A DNA stretch of 64,000 nt, from contig JBIOHC010000014.1 of assembly GCA_044448685.1 (NCBI GenBank), positions 26,810 through 90,809 on the forward strand, given 5' to 3'. A program made the translations under genes and the position numbers. Shown one piece after another: positions 1 through 8,799 of this stretch (positions are counted from its first letter, which is position 1; each line of letters starts with the position of its first letter). Source of the DNA: Palsa-965 sp044448685 (lineage in GTDB: Bacteria; Bacteroidota; Bacteroidia; Palsa-965). Under the pieces are notes generated by a model that did not search any database, was not told where the DNA came from, and saw nothing but the letters and a program-made list of their open reading frames with translations.

Positions 1-2
1 GT

Positions 3-509
3 CTGGTACTCATTAACTCGACTCATGAATATATTTCTCTTGAAAATGAACTGGAAACACTTGGCCTGTATCTGGACCTTGAACAAATGCGTTTCCAGGA
101 AAAATTCCGCTATGTTATCGTTGTTGATAAGGATATTGACACCCGGAATATCCTGATAGCCCCTCTGATTATACAACCCTATGTGGAGAATGCGATCTGG
201 CATGGGCTTATGCATTTGACAGCGCGAAAAGGTGAGTTAATGATTGACATTCGCAAGGCAGGTGACAGTCTTAAGTGTACCATAGAGGATAATGGAATCG
301 GGCGGAAGAAATCAATGGAATCCAAAACAGGTAGCAGGCACAAAAGCCTTGGTATGTCCATAACCAAAGAACGCCTTGAAAACATCAATGCCATTTATAA
401 AAGCAAGTTAAGTGTCAATTTTATCGATAAATATGACTCACAGGGGCTGGCAACAGGAACAGTGGCGGAGCTTTTTATTCCGCTAGCAATAAGTAACAAG
501 AATATATAA
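3..509 (+). CDS. LytS-type sensor histidine kinase, C-terminal part (5' end outside window)
   Basis: The frame is open from the first bases of the window, so the gene starts upstream; about 168 residues are visible. It opens with the end of the His_kinase domain (a SLENELETLGLYLDLEQMRF-like stretch, typical of the LytS/YehU family) and continues into the HATPase domain: N-box YVENAIWHGL near visible residue 60, G1 box DNGIGRKK, and a G2-like SLGMSITKERL. The protein should autophosphorylate and pass phosphate to a LytTR regulator that is not in view. Architecture and wording closely match the C-terminus of the 991-residue kinase at 11431-14406, so it is probably a paralogue with a sensor region upstream. 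It converges on the aminotransferase gene, 11 bases away. Confidence 0.88.
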   Translation: MVLINSTHEYISLENELETLGLYLDLEQMRFQEKFRYVIVVDKDIDTRNILIAPLIIQPYVENAIWHGLMHLTARKGELMIDIRKAGDSLKCTIEDNGIGRKKSMESKTGSRHKSLGMSITKERLENINAIYKSKLSVNFIDKYDSQGLATGTVAELFIPLAISNKNI

Positions 510-520
510 GGCCAGTTACA

Positions 521-1678
521 TCAAATCCTGTTAATAATCTGCGCTGCTTTTTCAAGTGTAGCATCCTGTTTGGCAAAGCAAAAACGCAAAACTTTGTTAT
601 CCGTTGGTTGGTGATAAAATACCGATACCGGAATGGAAGCCAGTTTGTATTCCTTTACCAGGCGAACGGCAAAATCAGTATCCTTCTCTTCACTGATTCT
701 GGAATAACCCAGGAGCTGAAAATAAGTACCTGCTGAAGGAAGACAGGTAAAGCGGGAGCCAGACACAAGCGTATTAAAGTAATCCCTCTTTTGCTGATAA
801 AAAGCACCCAGATCAAGATAGTGTTGTTTATTTTTCAGATACGTTTCAAGGGCGTATTGAATCGGTGTATTCACTGAAAAAATAAGGAACTGGTGCACTT
901 TCCGGAATTCTTCCATCAGATTTTTCGGACCCAGACAATATCCTGTCTTCCACCCTGTAGTATGAAATGTTTTACCGAAAGAGGAGATGATAAAACTATG
1001 GTCGGCCAGGCCCGGGTAACGTGCAACACTTTCATGACGGTGTCCATCGAACAGAATATGCTCATAAACTTCATCACTCAGGATGACAATATTCGTTCCT
1101 TTTGTCAGCTTTTCAAGCTTTTGCATATCGTCCGCCGTCAGAACACTTCCCGTAGGATTGTGAGGAGTATTGAGGATGATCATACGTGTATGGTGATTGA
1201 TCAGCTTCTGAACCTCGGTCCAGTCGATATTATAAGACGGGGCTTTTAACTGATAAAAAACAGCCTTACCTCCGTTGAGCTCTATGGCCGGAACATAACA
1301 GTCATAAGCGGGTTCAAACACCACTACTTCATCATCCTCTCTTATCAGGGCTGTAATGGCAGTGTAGATAGCCTGGGTACCTCCGGCAGTGACGGTTATT
1401 TCAGTTTCCGGATCATAACTCATTCCATATAAGTCTTTCGTTTTTTCAGCTATACGCTCCCGTAGCGGAAGTATACCGGCCATAGGAGCATACTGATTCT
1501 GACCCTTGCGCATGCTTTCAAACACCAGATCCTGAAGCTTTTCATCGCAGGCAAAATCCGGGAAGCCCTGGCTCAGATTAATAGCCTGAAATTCATTGGC
1601 AAGACGCGACATAATCGTGAAAATCGTAGTCCCTACCGTGGGCAGTTTACTGGTTATTACTTGTGGGAATAAAGGCAT
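521..1678 (-). CDS. Methionine / kynurenine-type PLP aminotransferase
   Basis: Fold-type I aminotransferase of 385 residues, full length for the YbdL/kynurenine aminotransferase subgroup. Visible marks are the N-terminal NLSQGFPDF, TAGGTQAIY for phosphate binding, NTPHNPTG (Asn174), SDEVYE (Asp202, pairing with the pyridine nitrogen) and SSFGKTFHTTGWK with the Schiff-base lysine at about residue 236. The subgroup transaminates methionine, with some members using kynurenine or glutamine. The methionine role (the ketomethylthiobutyrate step of salvage) is the default call. Kynurenine is worth considering because 3-hydroxyanthranilate dioxygenase and ACMSD lie at 31-32.6 kb, though not in the same operon. 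The gene stands alone on the minus strand. Confidence 0.88.
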   Translation of the reverse strand: MPLFPQVITSKLPTVGTTIFTIMSRLANEFQAINLSQGFPDFACDEKLQDLVFESMRKGQNQYAPMAGILPLRERIAEKTKDLYGMSYDPETEITVTAGGTQAIYTAITALIREDDEVVVFEPAYDCYVPAIELNGGKAVFYQLKAPSYNIDWTEVQKLINHHTRMIILNTPHNPTGSVLTADDMQKLEKLTKGTNIVILSDEVYEHILFDGHRHESVARYPGLADHSFIISSFGKTFHTTGWKTGYCLGPKNLMEEFRKVHQFLIFSVNTPIQYALETYLKNKQHYLDLGAFYQQKRDYFNTLVSGSRFTCLPSAGTYFQLLGYSRISEEKDTDFAVRLVKEYKLASIPVSVFYHQPTDNKVLRFCFAKQDATLEKAAQIINRI

Positions 1679-1772
1679 ATCCGTTCTGAATGTTTATCAA
1701 ATTTACCATAATATTGAAAGGGCTTCATCCCGGTCACATTAATTAATTTACCTTTACAAAAAAAAAATTAAA

Positions 1773-2291
1773 ATGACTATTGAAGGCAAAAAAGTCGTCT
1801 CTGTTTCCTACACTTTATTCACTCCCAGCAAACTCACCGGGGAGGATACCCTTGTTGAGAAAACAGAAGCGGAAAGTCCATTGGTATGGCTTTACGGTAC
1901 CGGAAGCATGATTCCCGGTTTTGAACAGAATCTGCTGGGGAAAAAAGCTGGAGATCTCTTTGATTTCCTGATCCTTGCTGCCGATGGTTACGGGCTATAT
2001 GATGAAACCTATATTGCCAATGTACCGCTCGATGCTTTCCGCGGAAAAGATGGCAATATCGATTCTACAATTCTGAAAATCGGCAATACCATCCCGATGA
2101 TGGATAATAACGGCAATCACCTGCAGGGCGTTGTGAAAGAAGTTTCACTTGCCGATGTTAAGATGGATTTCAACCATCCTATGGCCGGCAAAGACCTTCA
2201 TTTTACAGGCTCTATACTCGAAGTTCGTACGCCTTCAGCAGAAGAGCTGGATCACGGGCATGTACATGGGGCGGGAGGACATCATCACTAG
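1773..2291 (+). CDS. slyD: SlyD-like FKBP-type peptidyl-prolyl isomerase
   Basis: 172 residues. An FKBP half-domain starts at the N-terminus (KVVSVSYTLF), with the substrate loop near residues 45-60 (YGTGSMIPGFEQNLLG), an IF (insert-in-flap) domain around 70-125 that contains DGYGLYDE, and a return to the FKBP fold near 130-150. The tail from about 158 is His-rich (HGHVHGAGGHHH), as in SlyD proteins that bind nickel. SlyD proteins are cytoplasmic prolyl isomerases and chaperones. The upstream A-rich tract just before the ATG is normal for Bacteroidota translation starts, with no Shine-Dalgarno. A TACCTTTA box lies about 25 bases upstream, but no clear -33 element is seen. Confidence 0.9.
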   Translation: MTIEGKKVVSVSYTLFTPSKLTGEDTLVEKTEAESPLVWLYGTGSMIPGFEQNLLGKKAGDLFDFLILAADGYGLYDETYIANVPLDAFRGKDGNIDSTILKIGNTIPMMDNNGNHLQGVVKEVSLADVKMDFNHPMAGKDLHFTGSILEVRTPSAEELDHGHVHGAGGHHH

Positions 2292-2330
2292 GATTTATGC
2301 TTTTAGATTTGGGATTTAATGAGCACTTTT

Positions 2331-2460
2331 GTCATTCTGAGCTACCTTGGGGGTGATTGTGGGAGAGCAGTAGCGAAGAATCTCCTTGGAATTGCATTAC
2401 GCAGATAGACTCTTCGGCACCGCAAACACCCTCGCCAACCGCAATGGGCCTCAGAATGAC
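2331..2460. repeat. REP-like dispersed element, family A, copy 1
   Basis: A 130-bp element bounded by GTCATTCTGAG and its exact inverse CTCAGAATGAC. Inside are the words CTACCTTGGGG and GCGAAGAATCTCC that recur at 8389-8592 and, in part, at 14472-14497. It fills most of the space between slyD and the sdh terminator. The open frame crossing it is not believed to be a gene. Confidence 0.8.
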
Positions 2461-2472
2461 AAAACAATACGT

Positions 2473-2511
2473 GGTAAAAAGAAAGAGCCCGAGACATTAA
2501 GTCCGGGCTCT
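2473..2511 (-). terminator. Rho-independent terminator of the sdhCAB operon
   Basis: An 8-bp perfect stem (AGAGCCCG / CGGGCTCT) with a 12-base loop. Read on the minus strand it is followed by TTTCTTTTTACC. It sits 25 bases past the sdhB stop. The A-rich other side may let it work weakly for the plus strand too. Confidence 0.8.
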
Positions 2512-2535
2512 TGTAAAACTGGTAATTCTATTCTT

Positions 2536-3279
2536 TTAATCCACGATATTCGCCACGAAGAACTCCCGGTTCATACGGGCGATATTCTCGAGGGAAATTC
2601 CTTTAGGACATTCTATTTCACAGGCACCGGTATTGGAGCAGTTTCCGAAACCTTCCTTATCCATCTGAGCCACCATTTCCTTTACGCGCATAGTGGCTTC
2701 TACCTTGCCCTGTGGCAATAAAGCCAGCTGACTAACCTTTGCCGAAACGAAGAGCATAGCCGATCCGTTTTTGCAGGTAGCCACACAGGCACCGCAACCT
2801 ATACAGGCAGCTGCATCAAATGCTTTATCTGCATCGGGCTTTGGAATGGGAATATTGTTTGCATCCTGAGCATTGCCGGCATTGACAGAGATAAATCCTC
2901 CGGAAGCTATGATACGGTCAAAGGCGGAACGATCCACCACCAGATCTTTCACCACCGGGAAAGCCTGAGCCCTCCAGGGTTCAACGACAATGGTATCGCC
3001 GTCTTTGAACGAGCGCATATGCAGCTGGCAGGTTGTAATACCTTGTTTGGGGCCATGAGGGCGACCGTTGATAAACATGGAACACATACCGCAGATACCT
3101 TCCCTGCAGTCGTGGTCAAAAGCAATGGGGACTTCCCCTTTATTGATGAGTTGCTCATTGAGTACATCAAACATTTCCAGGAAGGACATATCTTCCGAAA
3201 TATCCTTCACCGGATAGGTTACCAGATTACCGGCTTCCTTGCCGCTGTTTTGTCTCCAGACTTTTAATGTCAGATTCAT
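2536..3279 (-). CDS. sdhB: Succinate dehydrogenase / fumarate reductase iron-sulfur subunit
   Basis: 247 residues. An N-terminal 2Fe-2S ferredoxin domain has Cys58, Cys63, Cys66 and Cys84 (CREGICGMC). A C-terminal domain has Cys159, Cys162, Cys165 and Cys169 (CIGCGACVATC) plus Cys214, Cys220 and Cys224, supplying the 4Fe-4S and 3Fe-4S centres. It passes electrons between the flavin subunit and the membrane quinone site. It is the last gene of a three-gene operon, 6 bases behind sdhA. Subunit order and type match the Bacteroidota complex II with a single b558 anchor; direction of the reaction in vivo cannot be read from sequence. Confidence 0.96.
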   Translation of the reverse strand: MNLTLKVWRQNSGKEAGNLVTYPVKDISEDMSFLEMFDVLNEQLINKGEVPIAFDHDCREGICGMCSMFINGRPHGPKQGITTCQLHMRSFKDGDTIVVEPWRAQAFPVVKDLVVDRSAFDRIIASGGFISVNAGNAQDANNIPIPKPDADKAFDAAACIGCGACVATCKNGSAMLFVSAKVSQLALLPQGKVEATMRVKEMVAQMDKEGFGNCSNTGACEIECPKGISLENIARMNREFFVANIVD

Positions 3280-3285
3280 GCTTTT

Positions 3286-5265
3286 TTATTTATAAGAGCG
3301 TTGACTTGGATGCACCACATCGAAATTCAGTTCTTCCTTATGCAGTTCGAAACTGCCTTCAGCTTTGTATTCCCAGGCAGCTACGAAAGCGAATTTATCA
3401 TCATCGCGTTTAGCTTCCCCGTCTTCAGTCTGGTATTCTTCTCTGAAATGTCCTCCGCAGCTTTCCTGACGTTGCAGGGCATCCATACACATGAGTTCAC
3501 CCAGTTCAATAAAGTCGGCCACCCGAACAGCTTTTTCCAGTTCCGGATTGAATTCATTGGGTTTACCTGTTACACGTACATCCTTCCAGAACTCGGCACG
3601 CAGGTCACGGATTTCCGTAATAGCTTCTTTCAGTCCTTTTTCATTTCGGGCCATACCGCATTTATCCCACATGATCTTGCCGAGGCGTTTGTGAAAATGA
3701 TCCACACTGTGTGTGCCTTTGATTGCAAATAATTTATCAATGGTATCCTGAACATGTTTCTCCGCTTCTGCAAAAGCAGCATGATCGGTTGGGATAGCCT
3801 TGGTACGTATTTCATTGCTGAGATAAGATCCGATGGTATAAGGAATGATAAAATATCCGTCGGCAAGGCCCTGCATAAGAGCTGAAGCCCCTAAACGGTT
3901 TGCTCCGTGATCGCTGAAATTGGCTTCACCGAGGGCATACATACCCGGAACGGTGGTCATCAGGTTATAATCAACCCACAATCCGCCCATGGTATAGTGT
4001 ACGGCAGGGTAAATACGCATAGGCATCTGGTAAGGGTCTTCACCGGTAATCTGTTTATACATATCAAACAGGTTTCCGTATTTCTCCTTCACCACATCCA
4101 TTCCGTGTTTCTTGATTTCTCCGGCAGAAGGGGTGGAGATTCCCAGTTTCAGGCATTGCTGTTTTCCATAGCGTTCGAAAGCTGCTGCAAAATCCAGGTA
4201 TACAGCCATTTTTGAATTACCTACACCATAGCCTGCATCGCAGCGTTCTTTGGCAGCACGGGAAGCTACGTCGCGCGGCACAAGATTACCGAAAGCAGGA
4301 TATCTGCGCTCCAGGTAATAATCCCTTTCTTCCTCCGGTATATCAACAGCTTTGCGTTTGTCGTCTTTCTGTTTTGGAACCCAGATTCGTCCATCATTAC
4401 GGAGGGATTCTGACATCAATGTCAGCTTACTCTGGTGATCACCGGAAACCGGTATACAGGTCGGGTGTATCTGCGTAAAGCAGGGATTTCCAAAATAGGC
4501 TCCTTTTTTATGTGCTTTCCAGGCTGCTGTGGCATTGCTTCCCATTGCATTGGTGGAAAGATAAAATACGTTTCCATACCCGCCGGAACAGATCAGTACT
4601 GCATGACCGAAATGACGCTCCAGCTTACCGCTGATGAGGTCGCGGGCAATGATACCACGTGCTTTTCCATCTATCAGCACCACTTCAAGCATTTCATGAC
4701 GGGAGCACATTTCCACATTCCCCAATCCTACCTGTCTTTCCAGAGAGCTGTAGGCTCCGAGGAGTAATTGCTGACCTGTTTGTCCTGCAGCATAAAAAGT
4801 ACGCTGTACCTGTGTACCTCCGAAAGAGCGGTTGCTGAGCAACCCTCCGTATTCACGGGCCAGAGGAACACCCTGGGCCACACACTGGTCAATGATATTC
4901 GCGCTTACTTCGGCCAGGCGGTATACGTTGGCTTCACGGGCACGGTAGTCTCCTCCTTTAACGGTATCGTAGAAGAGACGGTAAACACTGTCCCCATCGT
5001 TCTGATAGTTCTTGGCCGCATTGATACCCCCCTGGGCTGCGATAGAGTGAGCCCTGCGAGGAGAATCCTGAAAGCAGAAACATTTAACCTTGTAGCCCAG
5101 CTCGGCCAGGGTAGACGCAGCAGATGCTCCGGCCAGGCCGGAACCAACCACAATAATTTCAATGCTGCGCTTGTTGGCTGGATTTACCAGTGGCACGGAT
5201 GAACGGTACGTTGTCCATTTTTCAGCCAGGGTACCTGCGGGAATTTTAGAATCTACTTTTAACAT
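3286..5265 (-). CDS. sdhA: Succinate dehydrogenase / fumarate reductase flavoprotein subunit
   Basis: 659 residues, the long form usual in Bacteroidota. A Rossmann dinucleotide fold begins near residue 37 (EIIVVGSGLAGASAAS). AHSIAAQGGINAAKNY near 72-87 carries the histidine that holds FAD covalently. Substrate-site residues lie in QIHPTCIPVSGDH (about 265-277) and around VHYTMGGLWVD (about 428). ALGEANFSDHGANRLGAS near 450 is the second FAD-binding patch. The C-terminal helical domain has the expected length. It oxidises succinate or reduces fumarate at the inner face of the cytoplasmic membrane, anchored by the sdhC product encoded just upstream. Confidence 0.97.
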   Translation of the reverse strand: MLKVDSKIPAGTLAEKWTTYRSSVPLVNPANKRSIEIIVVGSGLAGASAASTLAELGYKVKCFCFQDSPRRAHSIAAQGGINAAKNYQNDGDSVYRLFYDTVKGGDYRAREANVYRLAEVSANIIDQCVAQGVPLAREYGGLLSNRSFGGTQVQRTFYAAGQTGQQLLLGAYSSLERQVGLGNVEMCSRHEMLEVVLIDGKARGIIARDLISGKLERHFGHAVLICSGGYGNVFYLSTNAMGSNATAAWKAHKKGAYFGNPCFTQIHPTCIPVSGDHQSKLTLMSESLRNDGRIWVPKQKDDKRKAVDIPEEERDYYLERRYPAFGNLVPRDVASRAAKERCDAGYGVGNSKMAVYLDFAAAFERYGKQQCLKLGISTPSAGEIKKHGMDVVKEKYGNLFDMYKQITGEDPYQMPMRIYPAVHYTMGGLWVDYNLMTTVPGMYALGEANFSDHGANRLGASALMQGLADGYFIIPYTIGSYLSNEIRTKAIPTDHAAFAEAEKHVQDTIDKLFAIKGTHSVDHFHKRLGKIMWDKCGMARNEKGLKEAITEIRDLRAEFWKDVRVTGKPNEFNPELEKAVRVADFIELGELMCMDALQRQESCGGHFREEYQTEDGEAKRDDDKFAFVAAWEYKAEGSFELHKEELNFDVVHPSQRSYK

Positions 5266-5289
5266 AGCATGAATTGCTTATCAATGAAC

Positions 5290-5955
5290 TTATTTGATCA
5301 GGTGCGCATACATAAAGATGGGCATCAATGCGAAAATGAATGGGATAACAAGGGCAAAAATGAATCCGGCTTTTTTGATAAAGGGGGTGTAATTTTTATG
5401 GTTCCAGCCCAGTGTCTGGAAAGCCGCTGAAACACCATGCATGAGATGGTAAGACAAGGAAACCATACCCGCACAATAGATAATCACCACCCAAAGCTGG
5501 CTGAAGGAAACCTTCATCTCATCAAACAGGGTGTGCTGAGTAAGTCCGGTGAAACGCGTCTTGAGCCAGAAATGACCCAGGTGAATAATCAGAAACATCA
5601 GGATAAGTGTACCCAGCAAACCCATCCAGCGTGAGTACCATTTACTGTTGGAAGCTCCGTTATTGACTGCATACTTTACCGGACGGGCCTTGTTATTACC
5701 GATGGTAAGCAACAGAGCCTGAACAATATGAACGACAATACCTGCAAAAAGGACTATTTCCATGGCCCGGATGAGCCAGTTCGTACTCATGAATTCGGCT
5801 GCCACGTTGAAAGTGGCACCTCCGTCGTTGAAGAAGATACATGCATTGACACCGCAGTGTACTATCAGGAATACAACCAGGAAAAGGCCTGTAATGCCCA
5901 TGATCAGTTTTTTACCGATGGAGGACTGCAGGAAGGAATTTGAATCGCTGCTCAT
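5290..5955 (-). CDS. sdhC: Succinate dehydrogenase cytochrome b558 subunit
   Basis: 221 residues with five predicted membrane helices (around 14-35, 60-82, 105-127, 148-170 and 190-215), the single-polypeptide b558 anchor found in Bacteroidota and Bacillus-type complex II. Membrane histidines likely to hold the two hemes are in IVHCGVNA, HIVQALL, IIHLGHFW and SYHLMHG. First gene of the operon, 24 bases ahead of sdhA; a good promoter lies about 65 bases upstream of its start. Confidence 0.93.
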   Translation of the reverse strand: MSSDSNSFLQSSIGKKLIMGITGLFLVVFLIVHCGVNACIFFNDGGATFNVAAEFMSTNWLIRAMEIVLFAGIVVHIVQALLLTIGNNKARPVKYAVNNGASNSKWYSRWMGLLGTLILMFLIIHLGHFWLKTRFTGLTQHTLFDEMKVSFSQLWVVIIYCAGMVSLSYHLMHGVSAAFQTLGWNHKNYTPFIKKAGFIFALVIPFIFALMPIFMYAHLIK

Positions 5956-6019
5956 AAGTTATGGAATGGATGGTATATAGCGTTGAAAGGCATTCTGAAA
6001 ATCAATCAGTTTCAGCCCG

Positions 6020-6050
6020 CAAATGTATAGTCCCTGAGCATTTTTATCAA
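6020..6050 (-). promoter_or_regulatory. Bacteroidota-type promoter of sdhCAB
   Basis: On the minus strand TTG (6050-6048), a 20-base spacer and TACATTTG (6027-6020) fit the Bacteroidota primary sigma consensus TTG-N19/20-TAnnTTTG. Expected transcription start is about 6013, giving a leader of roughly 60 bases. Confidence 0.7.
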
Positions 6051-6155
6051 GAATAACTTAAGAATATTTATGCACCGTTTTCCTAATCAATAATTATTCT
6101 AAATTAGGAATCGGGGTGAATTTTGTATTTTTGATTCTTCACTGATACTGATCAT

Positions 6156-7445
6156 ATGAAATACCAGCCTATTCCATCCCGTCTTTTCATAGAGAACCGT
6201 AAGCGATTTACCAAAAAACTGAAACCTAACTCACTGGCTGTCTTCAACTCCAACGATTTTATGCCTACCAGTGCCGACGGGACCATGGCTTTTATTCAAA
6301 GCTCGGATCTGTTTTACCTCAGCGGGATAGACCAGGAAGAAAGCATCCTCCTCCTTTACCCTGAAGCACAGAATCCGGCCCACAGGGAAATACTTTTTCT
6401 GAAAGAAACCAACGAACATATTGCAATTTGGGAGGGTCATAAATATACCAAGGCAGAAGCCACGGAAACATCGGGTATCAAGACTATTTACTGGCTTTCC
6501 ATGTTCAGTTCCGTATTCAATACTCTGATGGGAGAGGCTGAGCGGATTTATCTCAATACCAACGAACATGCAAGGGCCGTGGTGGAAGTACAGACCCGGG
6601 AAGCCCGGTTTGTCAAATCCTGCCGGGAGAAATACCCCCTTCATACCTATAAGCGTTCTGCACCGATTATGCATGACCTGCGGGCCATCAAATCCAAATC
6701 CGAGGTGGATCTGATACAGCAGGCCTGCAACATAACCGAAAAAGGTTTCCGCCGCCTGCTTAAGTTTGTAAAACCAGGGGTATGGGAATATGAAATTGAA
6801 GCTGAGCTGGTTCATGAGTTCATCCGTAACCGCTCCCGTGGTTTTGCCTACGGACCAATCATCGCTTCCGGAGCCAGTGCCTGTGTGCTGCACTATACGG
6901 AGAACAACCGCCAATGCAAGGCCGGTGATGTGATCCTGCTCGATGTAGCGGCCGAATACGGCAATTACGCTTCAGACCTTACACGCTGCCTGCCTGTAAG
7001 CGGTAAATTCACCAAGCGCCAGCGTGCTGTGTATGATGCTGTACTGCGTGTCATGAAAGGTGCTACAGCCATGCTTAAGCCGGGTAATAAGCTGGATACC
7101 TATCATACTGCAGTCGGCAAAATGATGGAAGAAGAGTTGATCAAACTCAAACTCCTTAAACTGAGTGATGTAAAAAAACAGGATCCGGCCAATCCACTTT
7201 ACAAGAAGTATTTCATGCATGGCACCTCCCATTACCTGGGTCTGGATGTACATGATGTGGGCAGCCGCTACCGTACCTTTGAAGAAGGTATGGTATTCAC
7301 CTGCGAGCCGGGAATCTATATACCGGATGAAAATCTGGGGATCCGACTGGAGAATGATATCCTGATAACGGCACGAGGTCCGCAGGATCTGATGAAAAAC
7401 ATACCCCTTGAAGCGGAAGAGATCGAGAGCCTGATGCATGCCTGA
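6156..7445 (+). CDS. pepP: Xaa-Pro aminopeptidase (M24B)
   Basis: 429 residues, full length for PepP. The N-terminal domain (about 1-165) is the creatinase-like non-catalytic fold with YLSGIDQEESILLLYP. The pita-bread catalytic domain follows. Its metal ligands are visible: Asp near 262 and 273 in LLDVAAEYGNYASDLTR, His near 355 in the GTSHYLGLDVHDVG region, Glu near 383 in CEPGIYI and Glu near 397 in RLENDIL. It removes N-terminal residues before proline, normally with two Mn ions, in the cytoplasm. A TATTTTTG box lies 23 bases upstream without an obvious -33 partner. The hydrolase gene follows after 24 bases and is probably co-transcribed. Confidence 0.93.
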   Translation: MKYQPIPSRLFIENRKRFTKKLKPNSLAVFNSNDFMPTSADGTMAFIQSSDLFYLSGIDQEESILLLYPEAQNPAHREILFLKETNEHIAIWEGHKYTKAEATETSGIKTIYWLSMFSSVFNTLMGEAERIYLNTNEHARAVVEVQTREARFVKSCREKYPLHTYKRSAPIMHDLRAIKSKSEVDLIQQACNITEKGFRRLLKFVKPGVWEYEIEAELVHEFIRNRSRGFAYGPIIASGASACVLHYTENNRQCKAGDVILLDVAAEYGNYASDLTRCLPVSGKFTKRQRAVYDAVLRVMKGATAMLKPGNKLDTYHTAVGKMMEEELIKLKLLKLSDVKKQDPANPLYKKYFMHGTSHYLGLDVHDVGSRYRTFEEGMVFTCEPGIYIPDENLGIRLENDILITARGPQDLMKNIPLEAEEIESLMHA

Positions 7446-7469
7446 TACTACGGACATTTATTCCATACC

Positions 7470-8270
7470 ATGACAGGGTACGCCCCTTTCCGGCAGATAC
7501 AGATTCGTTATTCAGATACCGGCCGGGGCCGGGTAATTGTCTTGTTGCATGGGTTTCCGGAAACAATGGAGATCTGGGATGAGTTCTCTGTAAAGCTTGC
7601 CCGGCATTTCCGTATTATTGCCATAGACCTTCCCGGTCATGGTGAAACACCTCCTATCGGTTATCAGCACAGTATGGAACTGATGGCTGAAGCGGTAAAG
7701 GCTGTGATGAATCACCTTCATTTAAGGCGTTATGTGCTTGTCGGCCATAGTATGGGAGGATATGTAGCCCTTGCTTTTGCCGAACTCTATCATGATCAGC
7801 TTAGCGGGCTCTGCCTCTTCCATTCCACTCCTTATTCAGACAGTACCGAAAAGAAAGCCGACAGACTCAAAGCCATTGCTCTTGTAAAAGAAGATACCCG
7901 TCACTATGTAAATGATGTGGTAACAGGTCTTTTTGCCCCTCATAACCGCCCTTTGTTTAAGGAAGACATACGGGAACTCAAACATATTGCCCAGGGCATT
8001 TCCCGCCAGGGTATTGTTAATGCACTTCATGGAATGAAAGACAGACCCAAGCGGGACTGGGTGCTGCAATATTCCGACTATCCTGTTTTGTATATCCTGG
8101 GTAAACACGACAGCATTGTTCCTTTTGATCTTGTGATGGAGCAGACCAAACAGGTCAAAGATGCGGAGGTGTTGGTTCTTGAGCAAGCCGGCCATATGGG
8201 GTTTATTGAAGAGAAAAATAAATGTCAGGATGCGTTGCTGAAGTTTGCGAGACGGTGCTTTAGGGCTTGA
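7470..8270 (+). CDS. Alpha/beta-fold hydrolase
   Basis: 266 residues. The fold is clear: oxyanion loop LLHGFPET near residue 27, nucleophile elbow VGHSMGGY with Ser near 93, acid in GKHDSIVPF (Asp about 213) and the base in AGHMGF (His about 241). The short lid region 120-180 is unremarkable. No substrate can be named; relatives are annotated as esterases, haloperoxidase-like or MhpC-like hydrolases. It follows pepP closely on the same strand and is followed by repeat-rich non-coding DNA. Confidence 0.88.
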   Translation: MTGYAPFRQIQIRYSDTGRGRVIVLLHGFPETMEIWDEFSVKLARHFRIIAIDLPGHGETPPIGYQHSMELMAEAVKAVMNHLHLRRYVLVGHSMGGYVALAFAELYHDQLSGLCLFHSTPYSDSTEKKADRLKAIALVKEDTRHYVNDVVTGLFAPHNRPLFKEDIRELKHIAQGISRQGIVNALHGMKDRPKRDWVLQYSDYPVLYILGKHDSIVPFDLVMEQTKQVKDAEVLVLEQAGHMGFIEEKNKCQDALLKFARRCFRA

Positions 8271-8300
8271 TTGATCATCAGGCTCACGCCTCAAAGCCAT

Positions 8301-8360
8301 AGAACGCGGATTATCATGATTCTAATGATGAAAAATGATTTCAGGGTTATTCGAGAATCA
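8301..8360. repeat. Dispersed repeat family B, partial copy
   Basis: Begins AGAACGCGGATTATCATGAT and runs into an A/T-rich stretch. The same opening, one base changed, starts the fuller inverted-repeat copy at 17901-17994. Only one arm is recognisable here. Confidence 0.6.
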
Positions 8361-8388
8361 GTAGACACGTTTGGTTGATTTTTATTTT

Positions 8389-8592
8389 GTCATCCTGAGC
8401 CACCTTGGGGCTAGCAGGCGCGTTTGGTTGATAGTGTGAGGGCGCTTTATTTTGTCATCCTGAGCCACCTTGGGGCTAGCTTGTGTGAGGGCAGTGGCGA
8501 AGGATCTCCCTGGATAAGATTTGGGATGCTACTTCGAGGAGATTCTTCGCTACTACTCCCCTCCTGTCCGCCCCAAGGTAGCTCAGAATGAC
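8389..8592. repeat. REP-like dispersed element, family A, composite copy
   Basis: Two direct copies of GTCATCCTGAGCCACCTTGG with the following GGCTAGC start at 8389 and 8454 and share upstream CGTTTGGTTGAT. They are followed by GCAGTGGCGAAGGATCTCC and then by the inverse arm GGAGATTCTTCGCTACTA...CCCCAAGGTAGCTCAGAATGAC ending at 8592. The whole block can fold as a long interrupted hairpin. It is the same family as 2331-2460. Together with family B it fills the 400 bases between the hydrolase gene and the small membrane-protein gene. Confidence 0.8.
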
Positions 8593-8620
8593 AAGTCCGA
8601 ATAGCAACCCTATACCAACA

Positions 8621-8656
8621 AAAAAAGCCCTGACCTTACCGTCAGAGCTTTTTTCC
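8621..8656 (-). terminator. Terminator of the small membrane-protein gene
   Basis: AGCCCTGAC...GTCAGAGCT, nine pairs with one mismatch and a six-base loop, flanked by A-runs on the left and T-runs on the right, so it can serve both strands. It sits 18 bases beyond the stop of the minus-strand ORF at 8674. Confidence 0.75.
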
Positions 8657-8673
8657 CAAACCAAAACATGTGC

Positions 8674-8799
8674 TTATAAAACTGTATTCAGCACATGGTA
8701 TACAACGAATCCAAACGTAATAACAATTGCGGCAAGGAGGCTGAGCCTCAAAGAACCATCCTCATCGCTCCGGTTCTTTTTTACAACTTGATTTTTCAT
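8674..8799 (-). CDS. Small single-pass membrane protein, 41 residues
   Basis: A short ORF: MKNQVVKKNRSDEDGSL, then RLSLLAAIVITFGFVVYHVL and NTVL. A basic, then acidic, polar N-terminus leads into one hydrophobic helix (about residues 19-38), so a single-pass inner-membrane peptide with the N-terminus inside is the simplest reading. It ends just before a good terminator. An in-frame upstream ATG at 8844 would add 15 residues; both ATGs are preceded by CCTTAACAC, and I prefer the inner one because the extension looks uncoded. I do not recognise the family. No gene partner is adjacent; two related hairpins lie upstream on the same strand. Confidence 0.55.
   Translation of the reverse strand: MKNQVVKKNRSDEDGSLRLSLLAAIVITFGFVVYHVLNTVL

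Noticed and set aside
2386..2721. 111-codon plus-strand ORF
   Set aside because: Runs over a REP-like element and antisense to sdhB; a shadow.
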